The translations under genes were made by a program, and so were the position numbers. Source: Flagellimonas olearia (GTDB taxonomy: Bacteria > Bacteroidota > Bacteroidia > Flavobacteriales > Flavobacteriaceae). From it: a stretch of 64,000 nucleotides of DNA. Where the stretch lies: contig NZ_WELG01000001.1 in the NCBI RefSeq assembly GCF_009184425.1, positions 1-64,000 on the forward strand, read 5' to 3'. The notes beneath the pieces were generated by a model. That model searched no databases, had not been told where the DNA came from, and saw nothing but the letters and a program-made list of their open reading frames with translations. Below, piece by piece: positions 1 to 7,442 of this stretch (within the stretch, counting starts at the first letter, position 1; each line of letters opens with the position of its first letter).

Positions 1-32
1 ACACCAGGTGGGAGAGTAGGTCGCCGCCTTCC
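1..32 (+). rRNA. rrf: 5S ribosomal RNA, 3' end only
   Basis: The first bases contain the conserved 5S 3' segment GGGAGAGTAGGTCGCCGCC, comparable to the GAGAGTAGG..CUGCC end of other bacterial 5S rRNAs. A strong intrinsic terminator follows at once. The rest of the molecule, and presumably a 16S-23S-5S operon, lies left of the window. The exact mature 3' end is inferred. Confidence 0.8.
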
Positions 33-34
33 TC

Positions 35-67
35 AAAGCCCGATACATAACGTATCGGGCTTTTTTG
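35..67 (+). terminator. rRNA operon intrinsic terminator
   Basis: A perfect nine-base-pair stem (gcccgatac / gtatcgggc at 38-46 and 52-60) with a five-base loop is followed by six T residues. It ends the rRNA transcript directly after 5S. Confidence 0.9.
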
Positions 68-91
68 TTCCTGAAAATTTAATATGGTGCT

Positions 92-99
92 TATATTTG
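92..99 (+). promoter_or_regulatory. -7 box (TATATTTG) upstream of hemolysin III gene
   Basis: TATATTTG matches the Bacteroidota -7 consensus TAnnTTTG exactly. The nearest TTG lies 24 bases upstream, inside the rRNA terminator T-run, slightly beyond the usual 17-23 spacing, so the -33 element is uncertain. The predicted start point gives a leader of about 25 bases before the TTG start codon at 129. Confidence 0.5.
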
Positions 100-128
100 T
101 ACCCTAATATCTCTTAAAGCGTTTATTC

Positions 129-773
129 TTGCCCCAAAAATCAAATCCGGTTTTATTAGAGGAAAAATGGAATGCGTACTCGCATGCCCTTGGTATTGTG
201 CTGGCTCTTTTTGGGAGTGTAATTCTTCTTCAAAAACATATCAGGGATACACCGTACCTTTTTGGAAGTGTTTTGGTGTATTGCATATCGTTGGTACTGT
301 TGTTTACAGCATCAACAGTATACCACTCCGTACAAGATCCAAGGTTGAAGAAGAGACTAAGGATTTTGGATCATATCAGTATTTATTATTTGATAGCCGG
401 TACGTATACCCCAGTATGTCTTACCGTACTTTTGCCCTCCAAAGGATGGCTGTTGTTTTTTTTGGTCTGGGGAATCGCCTTGTTTGGAACGATGTTAAAA
501 CTGTTTTTTACAGGCAAGTTTGAGGTATTTTCTTTGGTGCTTTACGGTGTTATGGGCTGGCTTATTGTCATTGATGTTCCCTTTTTGGTTAAGCACCTTT
601 CAGCAACAGGATTGTTTTATCTATCGTTTGGAGGAGCCTTTTATACCTTGGGCATTGTCTTTTATGCCGTTAAAAAAATACCGTTTAACCATTTTATCTG
701 GCACCTTTTTGTGCTGGGTGGGGCCATGAGCCATTGGTATTTGGTGTCTCTATTGTTTGGTAACAACTCATAA
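129..773 (+). CDS. hemolysin III family (PAQR/YqfA-like) membrane protein
   Basis: A 214-residue polytopic membrane protein with about seven hydrophobic segments. The N-terminal EEKWNAYSHALG, the STVYHS motif near residue 62 and the RLRILDHISIYYLIAGTYTP region are hallmarks of the hemolysin III/PAQR family, whose conserved His and Asp residues are thought to bind a metal in the membrane. Despite the name, most members are not proven toxins; the family is related to lipid-homeostasis proteins. The start is TTG: no in-frame ATG occurs before the middle of the gene, and the N-terminus from this codon aligns with the family's usual length. It is transcribed away from the rRNA operon and converges on a lipoprotein gene. 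Confidence 0.88.
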   Translation: MPQKSNPVLLEEKWNAYSHALGIVLALFGSVILLQKHIRDTPYLFGSVLVYCISLVLLFTASTVYHSVQDPRLKKRLRILDHISIYYLIAGTYTPVCLTVLLPSKGWLLFFLVWGIALFGTMLKLFFTGKFEVFSLVLYGVMGWLIVIDVPFLVKHLSATGLFYLSFGGAFYTLGIVFYAVKKIPFNHFIWHLFVLGGAMSHWYLVSLLFGNNS

Positions 774-800
774 AAAAAGAGGGCGAAAACTCGCCCCCTC
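774..800 (-). terminator. intrinsic terminator for the 829-2244 lipoprotein gene
   Basis: An imperfect hairpin (gagggcga at 779-786 against tcgccccctc at 791-800) is flanked on the left by seven A residues. Read on the minus strand it is a GC stem followed by a T-run just past the stop of the minus-strand gene. The plus strand has no T-run, so the element mainly serves the minus gene. Confidence 0.7.
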
Positions 801-828
801 TGCAGTTAATGATTAGGTTGGTTGTTTT

Positions 829-2244
829 TTAGAATAGGTAGGCGGGTACAAAGACCAACGCATTGAGCTGATCAGGGCTTATACTGATTTGGGCAATATG
901 TTTTAGCAGGTTATTGGTTAAATCCACTTCAGCAATATGGGTAGAGCCATCTGCATCATCAAGGCAAAGAGCGTACAGTTTACCATTTTGGTCACTAACC
1001 AAGTTCCTGATGTAATAATCGTCTACATTGGTGTTTACAAAACCATCTAGGTCCAAAGCAATGGTTTCGCTGATTTCCCCATTGAGATTGGATTTATGAA
1101 TGGTGGCAGAGATATCCCCTACCCATACTTCGCTGGTGGTATCACCATACGTAAGACCTAGACCGCAGCATAAATCGGCACCAGTAAAGCTTATGGGCAC
1201 TGTATCTGTACCATCCGTGCCAAAGCTTATCAAAGACTCACCTGATCCTTGACCAAGCGACATGGTGGCCAAAATGTTTCCCTCTGGGGTCATGACCAAA
1301 TCGGCCAATCCAGCCCAAGCGTCATTGGGATTGCTATTGATGGTGGTCGCTTGCATGGTTGACAAATCCACGGAGTGAAGCATAGACTTTTCCATGGCAT
1401 ATTTTGCGGTGGAAACATACAATTTACGATCCGCGTAGTTGTAGATGGCACCACGTACGCGCAAAAGGTCTTCCCCGTCCAGGGTTATTATAAAGGCCTC
1501 GCTCTTTGTACCAAGATTAAGATTTAGTGTGTAAAATTGCCCCGTATTTCTATCTGATGTCAATATTTCCACCTTATCCACCACAGCAACCTTAATATCC
1601 AGATCAGTGCTGCCCACTACGAATTTAGCCAATGCTATATCCGAGGTTTGGGGTACGGGGCTGGAGTTTATCCAGGTAAAAGAAAAATCATCCTTGGAAA
1701 TGTCCATGATCCCATTGCTGATGTTTACCAAAATCTCATCGCCTTCCGTAAGGTCGGTGGGTTTGTCCGTGGAATAGGAATCGCCGCCATCCGTGGAATA
1801 GAGGAAGGTCAAGTCTTCCGGGGCGGTATATCCCGTTTTGTCTATAATGGCTGTGACCACGTCCAACGTTTCTTCGGTCACGTTGATGGTAATGTTGGCC
1901 GTTTTGGCGACATCTTCAACCTTGGCCTGTACGGTGGCCGTAATGGTGGGATTGGTGGCAAACACAAAAACGGACGGGTCCGCTACGGTCAGCTGCCCCG
2001 AACTGGCATTGATGCTCAAAGCCCCTGATGGGGTTTGCCCCGTTAAGCTAAAGACCAAGGTCCCCGTATTGGTGCTGGCCGATACCGTGCCCAAGACTTG
2101 GTTTTCCACTGGATTTTCCTCAACTGAGGTCTCAAAATTGGAGATGGTAATCTCGGGATCCAAAACCTCGGGTCCATCATCCTTACGACATCCAAAATGT
2201 AGCGCTATCAAAAAAACGCTCAATACAATACTTACTTTTTTCAT
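829..2244 (-). CDS. lipoprotein with cadherin-like domain and repeat C-terminus
   Basis: A 471-residue exported protein. It starts with a lipoprotein signal (MKKVSIVLSVFLIALHFGC) followed by charged residues. Residues about 30-125 have the pattern of a cadherin-like/CADG beta-sandwich (SNFETSVEENPVENQVLGTV, then TGTLVFSLTG and ITINVTEE), often found on Bacteroidota surface proteins. The remaining 340 residues alternate short strands and glycine turns, with sites such as GKLYALCLDDADG, resembling a beta-propeller (SMP-30/NHL-type) without a clear catalytic signature. The likely location is the periplasm or cell surface; the function is unknown. It is a single-gene unit ending at a terminator. 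Confidence 0.75.
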   Translation of the reverse strand: MKKVSIVLSVFLIALHFGCRKDDGPEVLDPEITISNFETSVEENPVENQVLGTVSASTNTGTLVFSLTGQTPSGALSINASSGQLTVADPSVFVFATNPTITATVQAKVEDVAKTANITINVTEETLDVVTAIIDKTGYTAPEDLTFLYSTDGGDSYSTDKPTDLTEGDEILVNISNGIMDISKDDFSFTWINSSPVPQTSDIALAKFVVGSTDLDIKVAVVDKVEILTSDRNTGQFYTLNLNLGTKSEAFIITLDGEDLLRVRGAIYNYADRKLYVSTAKYAMEKSMLHSVDLSTMQATTINSNPNDAWAGLADLVMTPEGNILATMSLGQGSGESLISFGTDGTDTVPISFTGADLCCGLGLTYGDTTSEVWVGDISATIHKSNLNGEISETIALDLDGFVNTNVDDYYIRNLVSDQNGKLYALCLDDADGSTHIAEVDLTNNLLKHIAQISISPDQLNALVFVPAYLF

Positions 2245-2412
2245 GATTTCTAGTGTTATGGAGTTATGTTATGAAAACCAAAGTATCGTATCGGAACCAT
2301 GAAATATGTACCCAATTGACGGATGCCACATTTGGATTCACGGAATTGGGATATGGATTGACGGGCAATCTGGAGAAAAAGGAAAATAGGGCCTAATCGG
2401 CCATCAGGTATG

Positions 2413-3111
2413 CTACATATGCAGGGTAAAGTAGGCCGTGGCAATCCCCAAGATGATCACCAACAGTTTTTGAAGGTTAAAGGAATGTCCCTTCGAACTT
2501 TCAAAAAGGATAATGGTGGAAATATGGAAAAATACCCCAATGGCCAAGGCGGTCAATATATGTCCATAGCCTTGGAGTTTGGGCAACTGTGCGGACAAAA
2601 AGCTGCCCAAAGGTGTCATCAGGGAAAAGAAGACCACAAATAGGATGGCCCATGCCAGTCTCATTTTGGAATTGATCAAAAAGATACTGAGAATGATGGC
2701 AACCGGGATTTTGTGAATGATGATGCCATACAAAATGGAATTATTGTCGTGGATGGGGACCCCTTCCACCAATGCGTGGATGGATAAACTCAAAAAGAGC
2801 AGAATGGGAAACCGGTTCTGCTTGATATCGATATGCATGTGCCCATGTTCGGCCCCTTTTGAGAAAAACTCCAAAAAAATCTGGAGCAGGATACCGGCCA
2901 AAATATATAGGGCTATGGTCTTGGGGTCATGCCCTTCGTATACTTCGGGTAACAGCTCCAAAAAGGTGAGCGACAACAAAAATGCCCCGCTGAAGGCAAG
3001 GAGCAAATTGATGTTCTTGATATTCTTGGGCCGTGCGATGTACGCAAAAGCAAAACTGGCCCAAACGGCCAATATGGGAACAATATAGATGACGTAGACC
3101 GGAAAATCCAT
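2413..3111 (-). CDS. ZIP family divalent metal transporter
   Basis: A 232-residue inner-membrane protein with about eight hydrophobic segments. The two ZIP signature helices are visible: HALVEGVP in the fourth segment and HKIPVA in the fifth, carrying the His/Glu residues that form the binuclear metal site. A histidine-rich loop (EHGHMHID, near residue 90) sits between segments three and four, as in many zinc importers. It probably imports Zn(II) or a related divalent cation; specificity cannot be read from sequence. It is divergent from the rRNA methyltransferase gene across a 56-base promoter region. Confidence 0.9.
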   Translation of the reverse strand: MDFPVYVIYIVPILAVWASFAFAYIARPKNIKNINLLLAFSGAFLLSLTFLELLPEVYEGHDPKTIALYILAGILLQIFLEFFSKGAEHGHMHIDIKQNRFPILLFLSLSIHALVEGVPIHDNNSILYGIIIHKIPVAIILSIFLINSKMRLAWAILFVVFFSLMTPLGSFLSAQLPKLQGYGHILTALAIGVFFHISTIILFESSKGHSFNLQKLLVIILGIATAYFTLHM

Positions 3112-3119
3112 AAATAGGG

Positions 3120-3147
3120 TTGAAGGGTCAAAAATAGCCTATTTTTG
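3120..3147. promoter_or_regulatory. face-to-face divergent promoter (ZIP gene / rlmL-like gene)
   Basis: A 19-base palindrome at 3129-3147 contains two perfect -7 boxes pointing in opposite directions: TATTTTTG on the plus strand (3140-3147) and on the minus strand (3129-3136). On the plus strand a TTG at 3120-3122 lies 17 bases upstream of the -7 box, a consensus flavobacterial promoter. I see no -33 TTG for the minus direction at the normal spacing. Predicted leaders are about 16 bases (plus) and 12 bases (minus). Confidence 0.7.
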
Positions 3148-3167
3148 CGGAAAGATTTTAGGAAAAC

Positions 3168-4340
3168 ATGGCAGGAAATTTTAAAATGTTGGCAAAGACC
3201 CTTTTTGGCTTTGAACCTCTTTTGGCCAAAGAGCTTCGGAACTTGGGAGCGGGAAATGTTGAGGAAGGTGTGCGCAATGTGTCTTTTGAGGGGGATACGG
3301 GGTTCATGTACAAGGCCAATCTGTGCCTTAGGACCGCATTAAAGATCTACAAGCCTTTGCGAACTTTCAAGGTGTACAATGAGAAAGATCTGTATAAGGC
3401 AGTGTACGACATCAACTGGTCCTCCATTTTTGGTCCGGACCAGACTTTTGCGGTGGATACCAACATGAACACTGAGATTTTCAACAACTCCATGTTTGTT
3501 TCGCTTAAGGCCAAGGATGCCATTGTGGACAAGTTCAGACGGGTGGAACGTGAACGTCCCAATGTGAGTACCCAAGATCCTGATGTACGGATTCATATCC
3601 ATATTCATGATAACACCTGTACCGTTTCCTTGGACAGCTCTGGAAATTCATTGCACCAACGAGGTTATCGAATATCGACCAATATTGCGCCCATCAATGA
3701 AGTATTGGCGGCAGGTCTTTTGCTGAAGAGTGGATGGGATGGACTTACCGACTTTTTGGATCCCATGTGCGGGAGTGGCACTTTTTTGATTGAAGCCGCC
3801 ATGATTGCCTGTAATGTCCCGGCCAACATCAATCGGGAATCCTATGCCTTTATGAACTGGAAGGATTATGATGCCGAACTGCACCAAAAAATTGTTGATG
3901 CCAGCTTGAACAAGGTTCGTGAGTTCCGTCACAAGATATTCGGTTATGATAAGGCGCCCTCTGCGGTTCGAAAAACCCAAGAAAATGTTGAGAATGCCAA
4001 CCTCTCGGAATACATTACCGTGGAACGGAAAGATTTCTTCAGAACGGAAAAACCGGTAGACACAAAATTGCACATGGTCTTTAACCCTCCTTATGGTGAA
4101 CGGTTGCCCATAGAGGTTGATGAGTTTTATGCCAAAATAGGGGATACGCTTAAACAGGAATATCCAGGAACGGATGTCTGGATGATAACCTCCAATTTGG
4201 AGGCATTGAAATATGTAGGGCTAAGGCCTTCAAGAAAAATCAAGGCTTTTAACGGAAAATTGGAAGCAAGATTGGTGTATTACGAGATGTATGAAGGTAG
4301 TAAAAAGGCAAAATACAATAAAGAAGATCAAGGAGCGTAA
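3168..4340 (+). CDS. rlmL: THUMP-domain RNA methyltransferase, RlmL-like (23S rRNA m2G2445)
   Basis: A 390-residue cytoplasmic enzyme. Residues about 1-165 form the N-terminal ferredoxin-like plus THUMP RNA-binding region. Residues 170-375 are a class I SAM methyltransferase with motif I DPMCGSGTFLIEA (198-210) and the catalytic NPPYGERL (306-313), typical of N2-guanine RNA methyltransferases. The length corresponds to the RlmL half of the fused E. coli RlmKL, so the m7G2069 (RlmK) half is not attached. The target is inferred from the family; a DNA-methylase label is less likely given the THUMP domain. Start 3168 follows a consensus promoter; ATG at 3186 is an alternative. Confidence 0.85.
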   Translation: MAGNFKMLAKTLFGFEPLLAKELRNLGAGNVEEGVRNVSFEGDTGFMYKANLCLRTALKIYKPLRTFKVYNEKDLYKAVYDINWSSIFGPDQTFAVDTNMNTEIFNNSMFVSLKAKDAIVDKFRRVERERPNVSTQDPDVRIHIHIHDNTCTVSLDSSGNSLHQRGYRISTNIAPINEVLAAGLLLKSGWDGLTDFLDPMCGSGTFLIEAAMIACNVPANINRESYAFMNWKDYDAELHQKIVDASLNKVREFRHKIFGYDKAPSAVRKTQENVENANLSEYITVERKDFFRTEKPVDTKLHMVFNPPYGERLPIEVDEFYAKIGDTLKQEYPGTDVWMITSNLEALKYVGLRPSRKIKAFNGKLEARLVYYEMYEGSKKAKYNKEDQGA

Positions 4341-4476
4341 AAGGGGATTTTTCCACCTCAATTATAAATTGATTAACTTTACCCTAACCATTGGCTTAGG
4401 TCTTTGTTAAAGAATAAGCTAATTGACTCAAAAGAATAGAAGGATTATTCTAGACTAACTCAATTCAATTACCAAA

Positions 4477-4507
4477 AGGAGCCTGATGATTCAGGCTTCT
4501 TTTTTTT
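4477..4507 (+). terminator. intrinsic terminator between convergent genes
   Basis: A ten-pair stem with one G-T wobble (4477-4486 with 4491-4500, loop TGAT) is followed by seven T residues. It lies 137 bases past the methyltransferase stop. The preceding stretch 4341-4476 holds no gene that I can see. On the minus strand the stem is followed by TCCTTTT, so it may also help end the gene at 4518. Confidence 0.85.
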
Positions 4508-4517
4508 ACATGACCCT

Positions 4518-5282
4518 TTAAGGTTCTTGAACTTCGGTAGTGGGTTTCTTTTTGTTCGACTTTTTGTAGAGCGGAATAAAATAGGAAAGGGTATAGTTAT
4601 AGCTTACTCCAAAATTGCTACCATCGGTCACCTTGTTGAACCCAGGAATCCAAAGGTTGGGAAAGCGCTCATCCTCTTTGTTGGTGACCAAGAATCCCAT
4701 ACGGGCGCTCATGCCAATGAAAATGTTGGCAAAAAGCTCTGCTTTGACCCCTACCACAAATTCCAACCAAGAGGCACTAAGGCCACTATACTCCACATTG
4801 GGCTCCGAACCGGGTAAAAACCCAGGATTGTAGTAACGGTTACTATCAAAAATTTGATAGTCGTTCAAGGTTTGGCTAAAACTGGCCACGGCATATCTTC
4901 CTCCAATGGTTATGGCATTGTTCATCCCAAACCAATTTTCATAGGTGTTTATGTCGATCCCTGCTTTGATATAGCTCCCTGCGGTTTTGTAACTGTACAG
5001 GTCGGTACCGCCCAAATCCTCGTTTTGGGTTTTGGTTTCGTTCCCTAATTCGGCGGCCAAGTAAAGTTTTTGGGTAAGTCGATAGTCGCCCACCAGTTCC
5101 AGTCCGGTGTAGTCCTCATCCGCAAAGGAAAAAATAAGTCTACTGAGATCCGCACCGACACGCAAACCGTATTCCTGCTTATACTCCACAGTATCCTTGG
5201 CCTGAAGGTCTATAGGTTTACTCTGCCCAACAACCAGCAAGGGCAGTAGAATGGTAAAAAGACTAATGGAATATCTTGACAT
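4518..5282 (-). CDS. DUF6048 family outer-membrane barrel-like protein
   Basis: A 254-residue exported protein with a cleavable signal peptide (first 20 residues, ending VGQ). The body is alternating amphipathic strands (GLRVGADLSRLIFSF, YLAAELGNETKT and others) typical of a small outer-membrane beta-barrel, and a lysine-rich tail (YKKSNKKKP) follows. The sequence and its position behind rlmD and a DUF6452 gene match the flavobacterial DUF6048 family, whose function is unknown. Its start overlaps the end of the DUF6452 gene by 20 bases, suggesting translational coupling. Confidence 0.75.
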   Translation of the reverse strand: MSRYSISLFTILLPLLVVGQSKPIDLQAKDTVEYKQEYGLRVGADLSRLIFSFADEDYTGLELVGDYRLTQKLYLAAELGNETKTQNEDLGGTDLYSYKTAGSYIKAGIDINTYENWFGMNNAITIGGRYAVASFSQTLNDYQIFDSNRYYNPGFLPGSEPNVEYSGLSASWLEFVVGVKAELFANIFIGMSARMGFLVTNKEDERFPNLWIPGFNKVTDGSNFGVSYNYTLSYFIPLYKKSNKKKPTTEVQEP

Positions 5283-5775
5283 GGACGTTGTTGGAATTTT
5301 CTATGTTCTGTTGGACAATACGGATGTCCTGAATCCAATTTTCGGCACTTTCAGGCAAGGTTACGGAGACACCTTCATAATTTATCACAAAACCACAAGC
5401 TCTTGAGACAAAAGCCTCGTTTGTGGTATAGGAAACGGTCAATGTATCGATACTGCCAATTTCTTCCCCGGTTTCCCCATCATCTGCAGAGTTAGTAATA
5501 AAGGCAAATTGGGTACTGATGGCATCCCCACGAAGTGGAATCCCTATGGAGTCCAAATTATCGGAGCGGTCGGTAAAGGTGTTCACCGATTCATCCAAAA
5601 TCACTTCCTTGATACGAAGGGAAGGAACCTCCTTGGTTGCGGTGGTATCTTCAATATCATAAAAACCAACGACGAGGAGGGGGGTATCGCCTTCCACACA
5701 AATATCATCCTTTTCACAAGAGGAAACATAAACGAGCACGGCGGTGATCAATGCAATGGGGAGAATTTTTTTCAT
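5263..5775 (-). CDS. DUF6452 family lipoprotein
   Basis: An exported lipoprotein of about 170 residues. The signal MKKILPIALITAVLVYVSSC ends in a lipobox cysteine followed by EKDD. I prefer this start because it gives a normal 20-residue signal; ATG codons at 5802 and 5799 would lengthen it by up to nine residues and sit four bases from the rlmD stop. Cysteines near residues 26 and 126 could form a disulfide. It shows the DUF6452 pattern (ICVEGDTPLLVVGFYD near the N-terminus). With DUF6048 it probably forms a two-component envelope unit of unknown role, co-transcribed with rlmD. Confidence 0.75.
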   Translation of the reverse strand: MKKILPIALITAVLVYVSSCEKDDICVEGDTPLLVVGFYDIEDTTATKEVPSLRIKEVILDESVNTFTDRSDNLDSIGIPLRGDAISTQFAFITNSADDGETGEEIGSIDTLTVSYTTNEAFVSRACGFVINYEGVSVTLPESAENWIQDIRIVQQNIENSNNVHVKIFH

Positions 5776-5805
5776 TCCTGTATAAAGCAGATTTTTCATC
5801 AAAGA

Positions 5806-7218
5806 TTATACCCGTTTTTCCAAAAGTACAACATTTTCAACGTGATGGGTCTGTGGGAACATATCCACCGGCTGAACTTTTACAACCTCATATTTTTCCT
5901 TCATCAATTCCAAGTCGCGCGCTTGGGTGGCACTATTGCAGCTTACATATACAATCTTTTTTGGGGCCACTTGCAAGAGTTGCTCCACGACCAGTTTGTG
6001 CATTCCGTCCCTTGGCGGGTCCGTAATGATCACATCAGGATGGCCATGTTGTGCTATAAACTCTGAATTGAACACGTTTTTCATGTCCCCCACAAAGAAT
6101 TCCACATTGGAAATCTGGTTGTGTGCCGCATTGGCTTTGGCATCTGCAATGGCTTCCGGAACAGACTCCACTCCAATCACCTTTTTGGCTTTTTTGGCCA
6201 CGAACTGGGCAATGGTACCGGTTCCGGTATACAGGTCGTAGACCAGTTCATTTCCACTCAGGTTGGCAAAATCCCTAGTTACTTTATAAAGTTCGTAAGC
6301 CTGCTCCGAATTGGTCTGGTAAAAGGATTTTGCATTGATTTTAAACTGCAACCCTTCCATTTCCTCAAAAATGTGGTCCCTGCCAGCAAAGCAAATGACC
6401 TCTTGGTCATAAATGGTATCGTTTTGTTTGGAATTGATGACGTAGAGTAGGGCAGTGATTTTCGGAAATTTTTGTTGGATGTGGTTCAAAAGCAATTCGC
6501 GTTGTTCCAAATCGTCCTCAAAAAACTGGAACAATACCATGATTTCACCAGTGGAAGTGGTTCTGATCATCATGGTTCGTAAAAGCCCTTCTTGCTTTCT
6601 TGGATTAAAAAAGGCCATATCATGTGCAACGGCAAAGCGTTTTACCTCCAATCGGATGGCATTGGAAGGATCTTCTTGCAGGTGGCATTTTTCAATATCC
6701 AAAATCTTGTCCCACATGCCCGGAATATGGAATCCGAGGGCATTTCTATGCTCAAAATCCGTGTTGGAATCAATTTCCTCTTGGGTGAGCCATCGGCTAT
6801 TGGAAAAGGAAAATTCCATCTTGTTCCGATAGAAATACTGTTTTTCCGAACCCAGAATAGGGCTGATTTCGGGAAGTTCAAGATGACCAATGCGCTTGAG
6901 GTTGTTTTCCACCTCCTTTTGTTTGAAATGGAGTTGGTGTTCATAGCCCATGTGTTGCCATTTGCATCCTCCGCAGACCCCGAAGTGTTGGCATTGGGGA
7001 GTGGTTCGTTTGTCGGAAAGTATATGGAAATGGGTGGCCACCCCCTCAAAATACGCCTTTCGTTTTTTGGTGGTCATCACGTCCACCACATCGCCGGGAA
7101 CGGCATTGGACAAAAAAATCACCCGTCCGTCAGGGGCCTTGCCCACGGTTTTTCCCTTAGCTCCCGCATCAACTACTTCGACCTGTTCAAAGGTCTGTCG
7201 CCTACTTTTTTTACGCAT
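5806..7218 (-). CDS. rlmD: 23S rRNA (uracil-1939-C5)-methyltransferase RlmD
   Basis: A 470-residue cytoplasmic SAM-dependent enzyme that makes m5U in 23S rRNA. Residues about 5-65 form a TRAM domain. A [4Fe-4S] site is visible as Cys76, Cys82, Cys85 and Cys178. The methyltransferase domain carries the motif YDLYTGTGT, the DPPRDGM motif and the nucleophile region VSCNSATQARDL. RlmD and RlmCD paralogues are hard to separate by sequence, so the exact uridine is inferred. It is the first gene of a three-gene minus-strand unit with the DUF6452 and DUF6048 genes. A -7 box ends only four bases from its ATG. Confidence 0.92.
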   Translation of the reverse strand: MRKKSRRQTFEQVEVVDAGAKGKTVGKAPDGRVIFLSNAVPGDVVDVMTTKKRKAYFEGVATHFHILSDKRTTPQCQHFGVCGGCKWQHMGYEHQLHFKQKEVENNLKRIGHLELPEISPILGSEKQYFYRNKMEFSFSNSRWLTQEEIDSNTDFEHRNALGFHIPGMWDKILDIEKCHLQEDPSNAIRLEVKRFAVAHDMAFFNPRKQEGLLRTMMIRTTSTGEIMVLFQFFEDDLEQRELLLNHIQQKFPKITALLYVINSKQNDTIYDQEVICFAGRDHIFEEMEGLQFKINAKSFYQTNSEQAYELYKVTRDFANLSGNELVYDLYTGTGTIAQFVAKKAKKVIGVESVPEAIADAKANAAHNQISNVEFFVGDMKNVFNSEFIAQHGHPDVIITDPPRDGMHKLVVEQLLQVAPKKIVYVSCNSATQARDLELMKEKYEVVKVQPVDMFPQTHHVENVVLLEKRV

Positions 7219-7222
7219 GGGG

Positions 7223-7230
7223 CAAAAGTA
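7223..7230 (-). promoter_or_regulatory. -7 box (TACTTTTG) abutting rlmD start
   Basis: On the minus strand TACTTTTG matches TAnnTTTG and ends four bases before the rlmD ATG, so the predicted transcription start falls on or next to the start codon. No -33 TTG is found at 17-23 bases, which weakens the call. Confidence 0.4.
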
Positions 7231-7308
7231 ACTTCTTTTTGGTATTTGGCATTGCCCGAGGTCTTAAATTGCCCCTAAACTTTATGGTGAAATTGGATTT
7301 GACAAGCC

Positions 7309-7442
7309 TTGGTTTTGCGCAATAATTTGTAATTTGCGGGCACTTCTAGGGATGATTTCTCTCCCACGCTGCTTTTTCGAGTCTTCGAAAGAATAAAGGT
7401 ATTGTAGGAATGGTTGTTTTATAAATTTTAATTAGAACTAAA
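7309..7442 (+). promoter_or_regulatory. rocD promoter and long 5' leader
   Basis: TTG at 7309-7311 is followed after 18 bases by TAATTTG (7330-7336), a -7-like box one base shorter than TAnnTTTG; a second overlapping-type copy sits at 7323-7329. A start near 7341 would leave a leader of about 100 bases, long compared with the 12-25 bases predicted elsewhere in this window. The leader has a six-pair hairpin (tttcga/tcgaaa at 7375-7390). No known riboswitch is recognised. Confidence 0.4.

Noticed and set aside
129-773. Hemolysin III as a virulence toxin
   Set aside because: The PAQR/YqfA family is a broadly conserved membrane protein family with no proof of toxin activity here.
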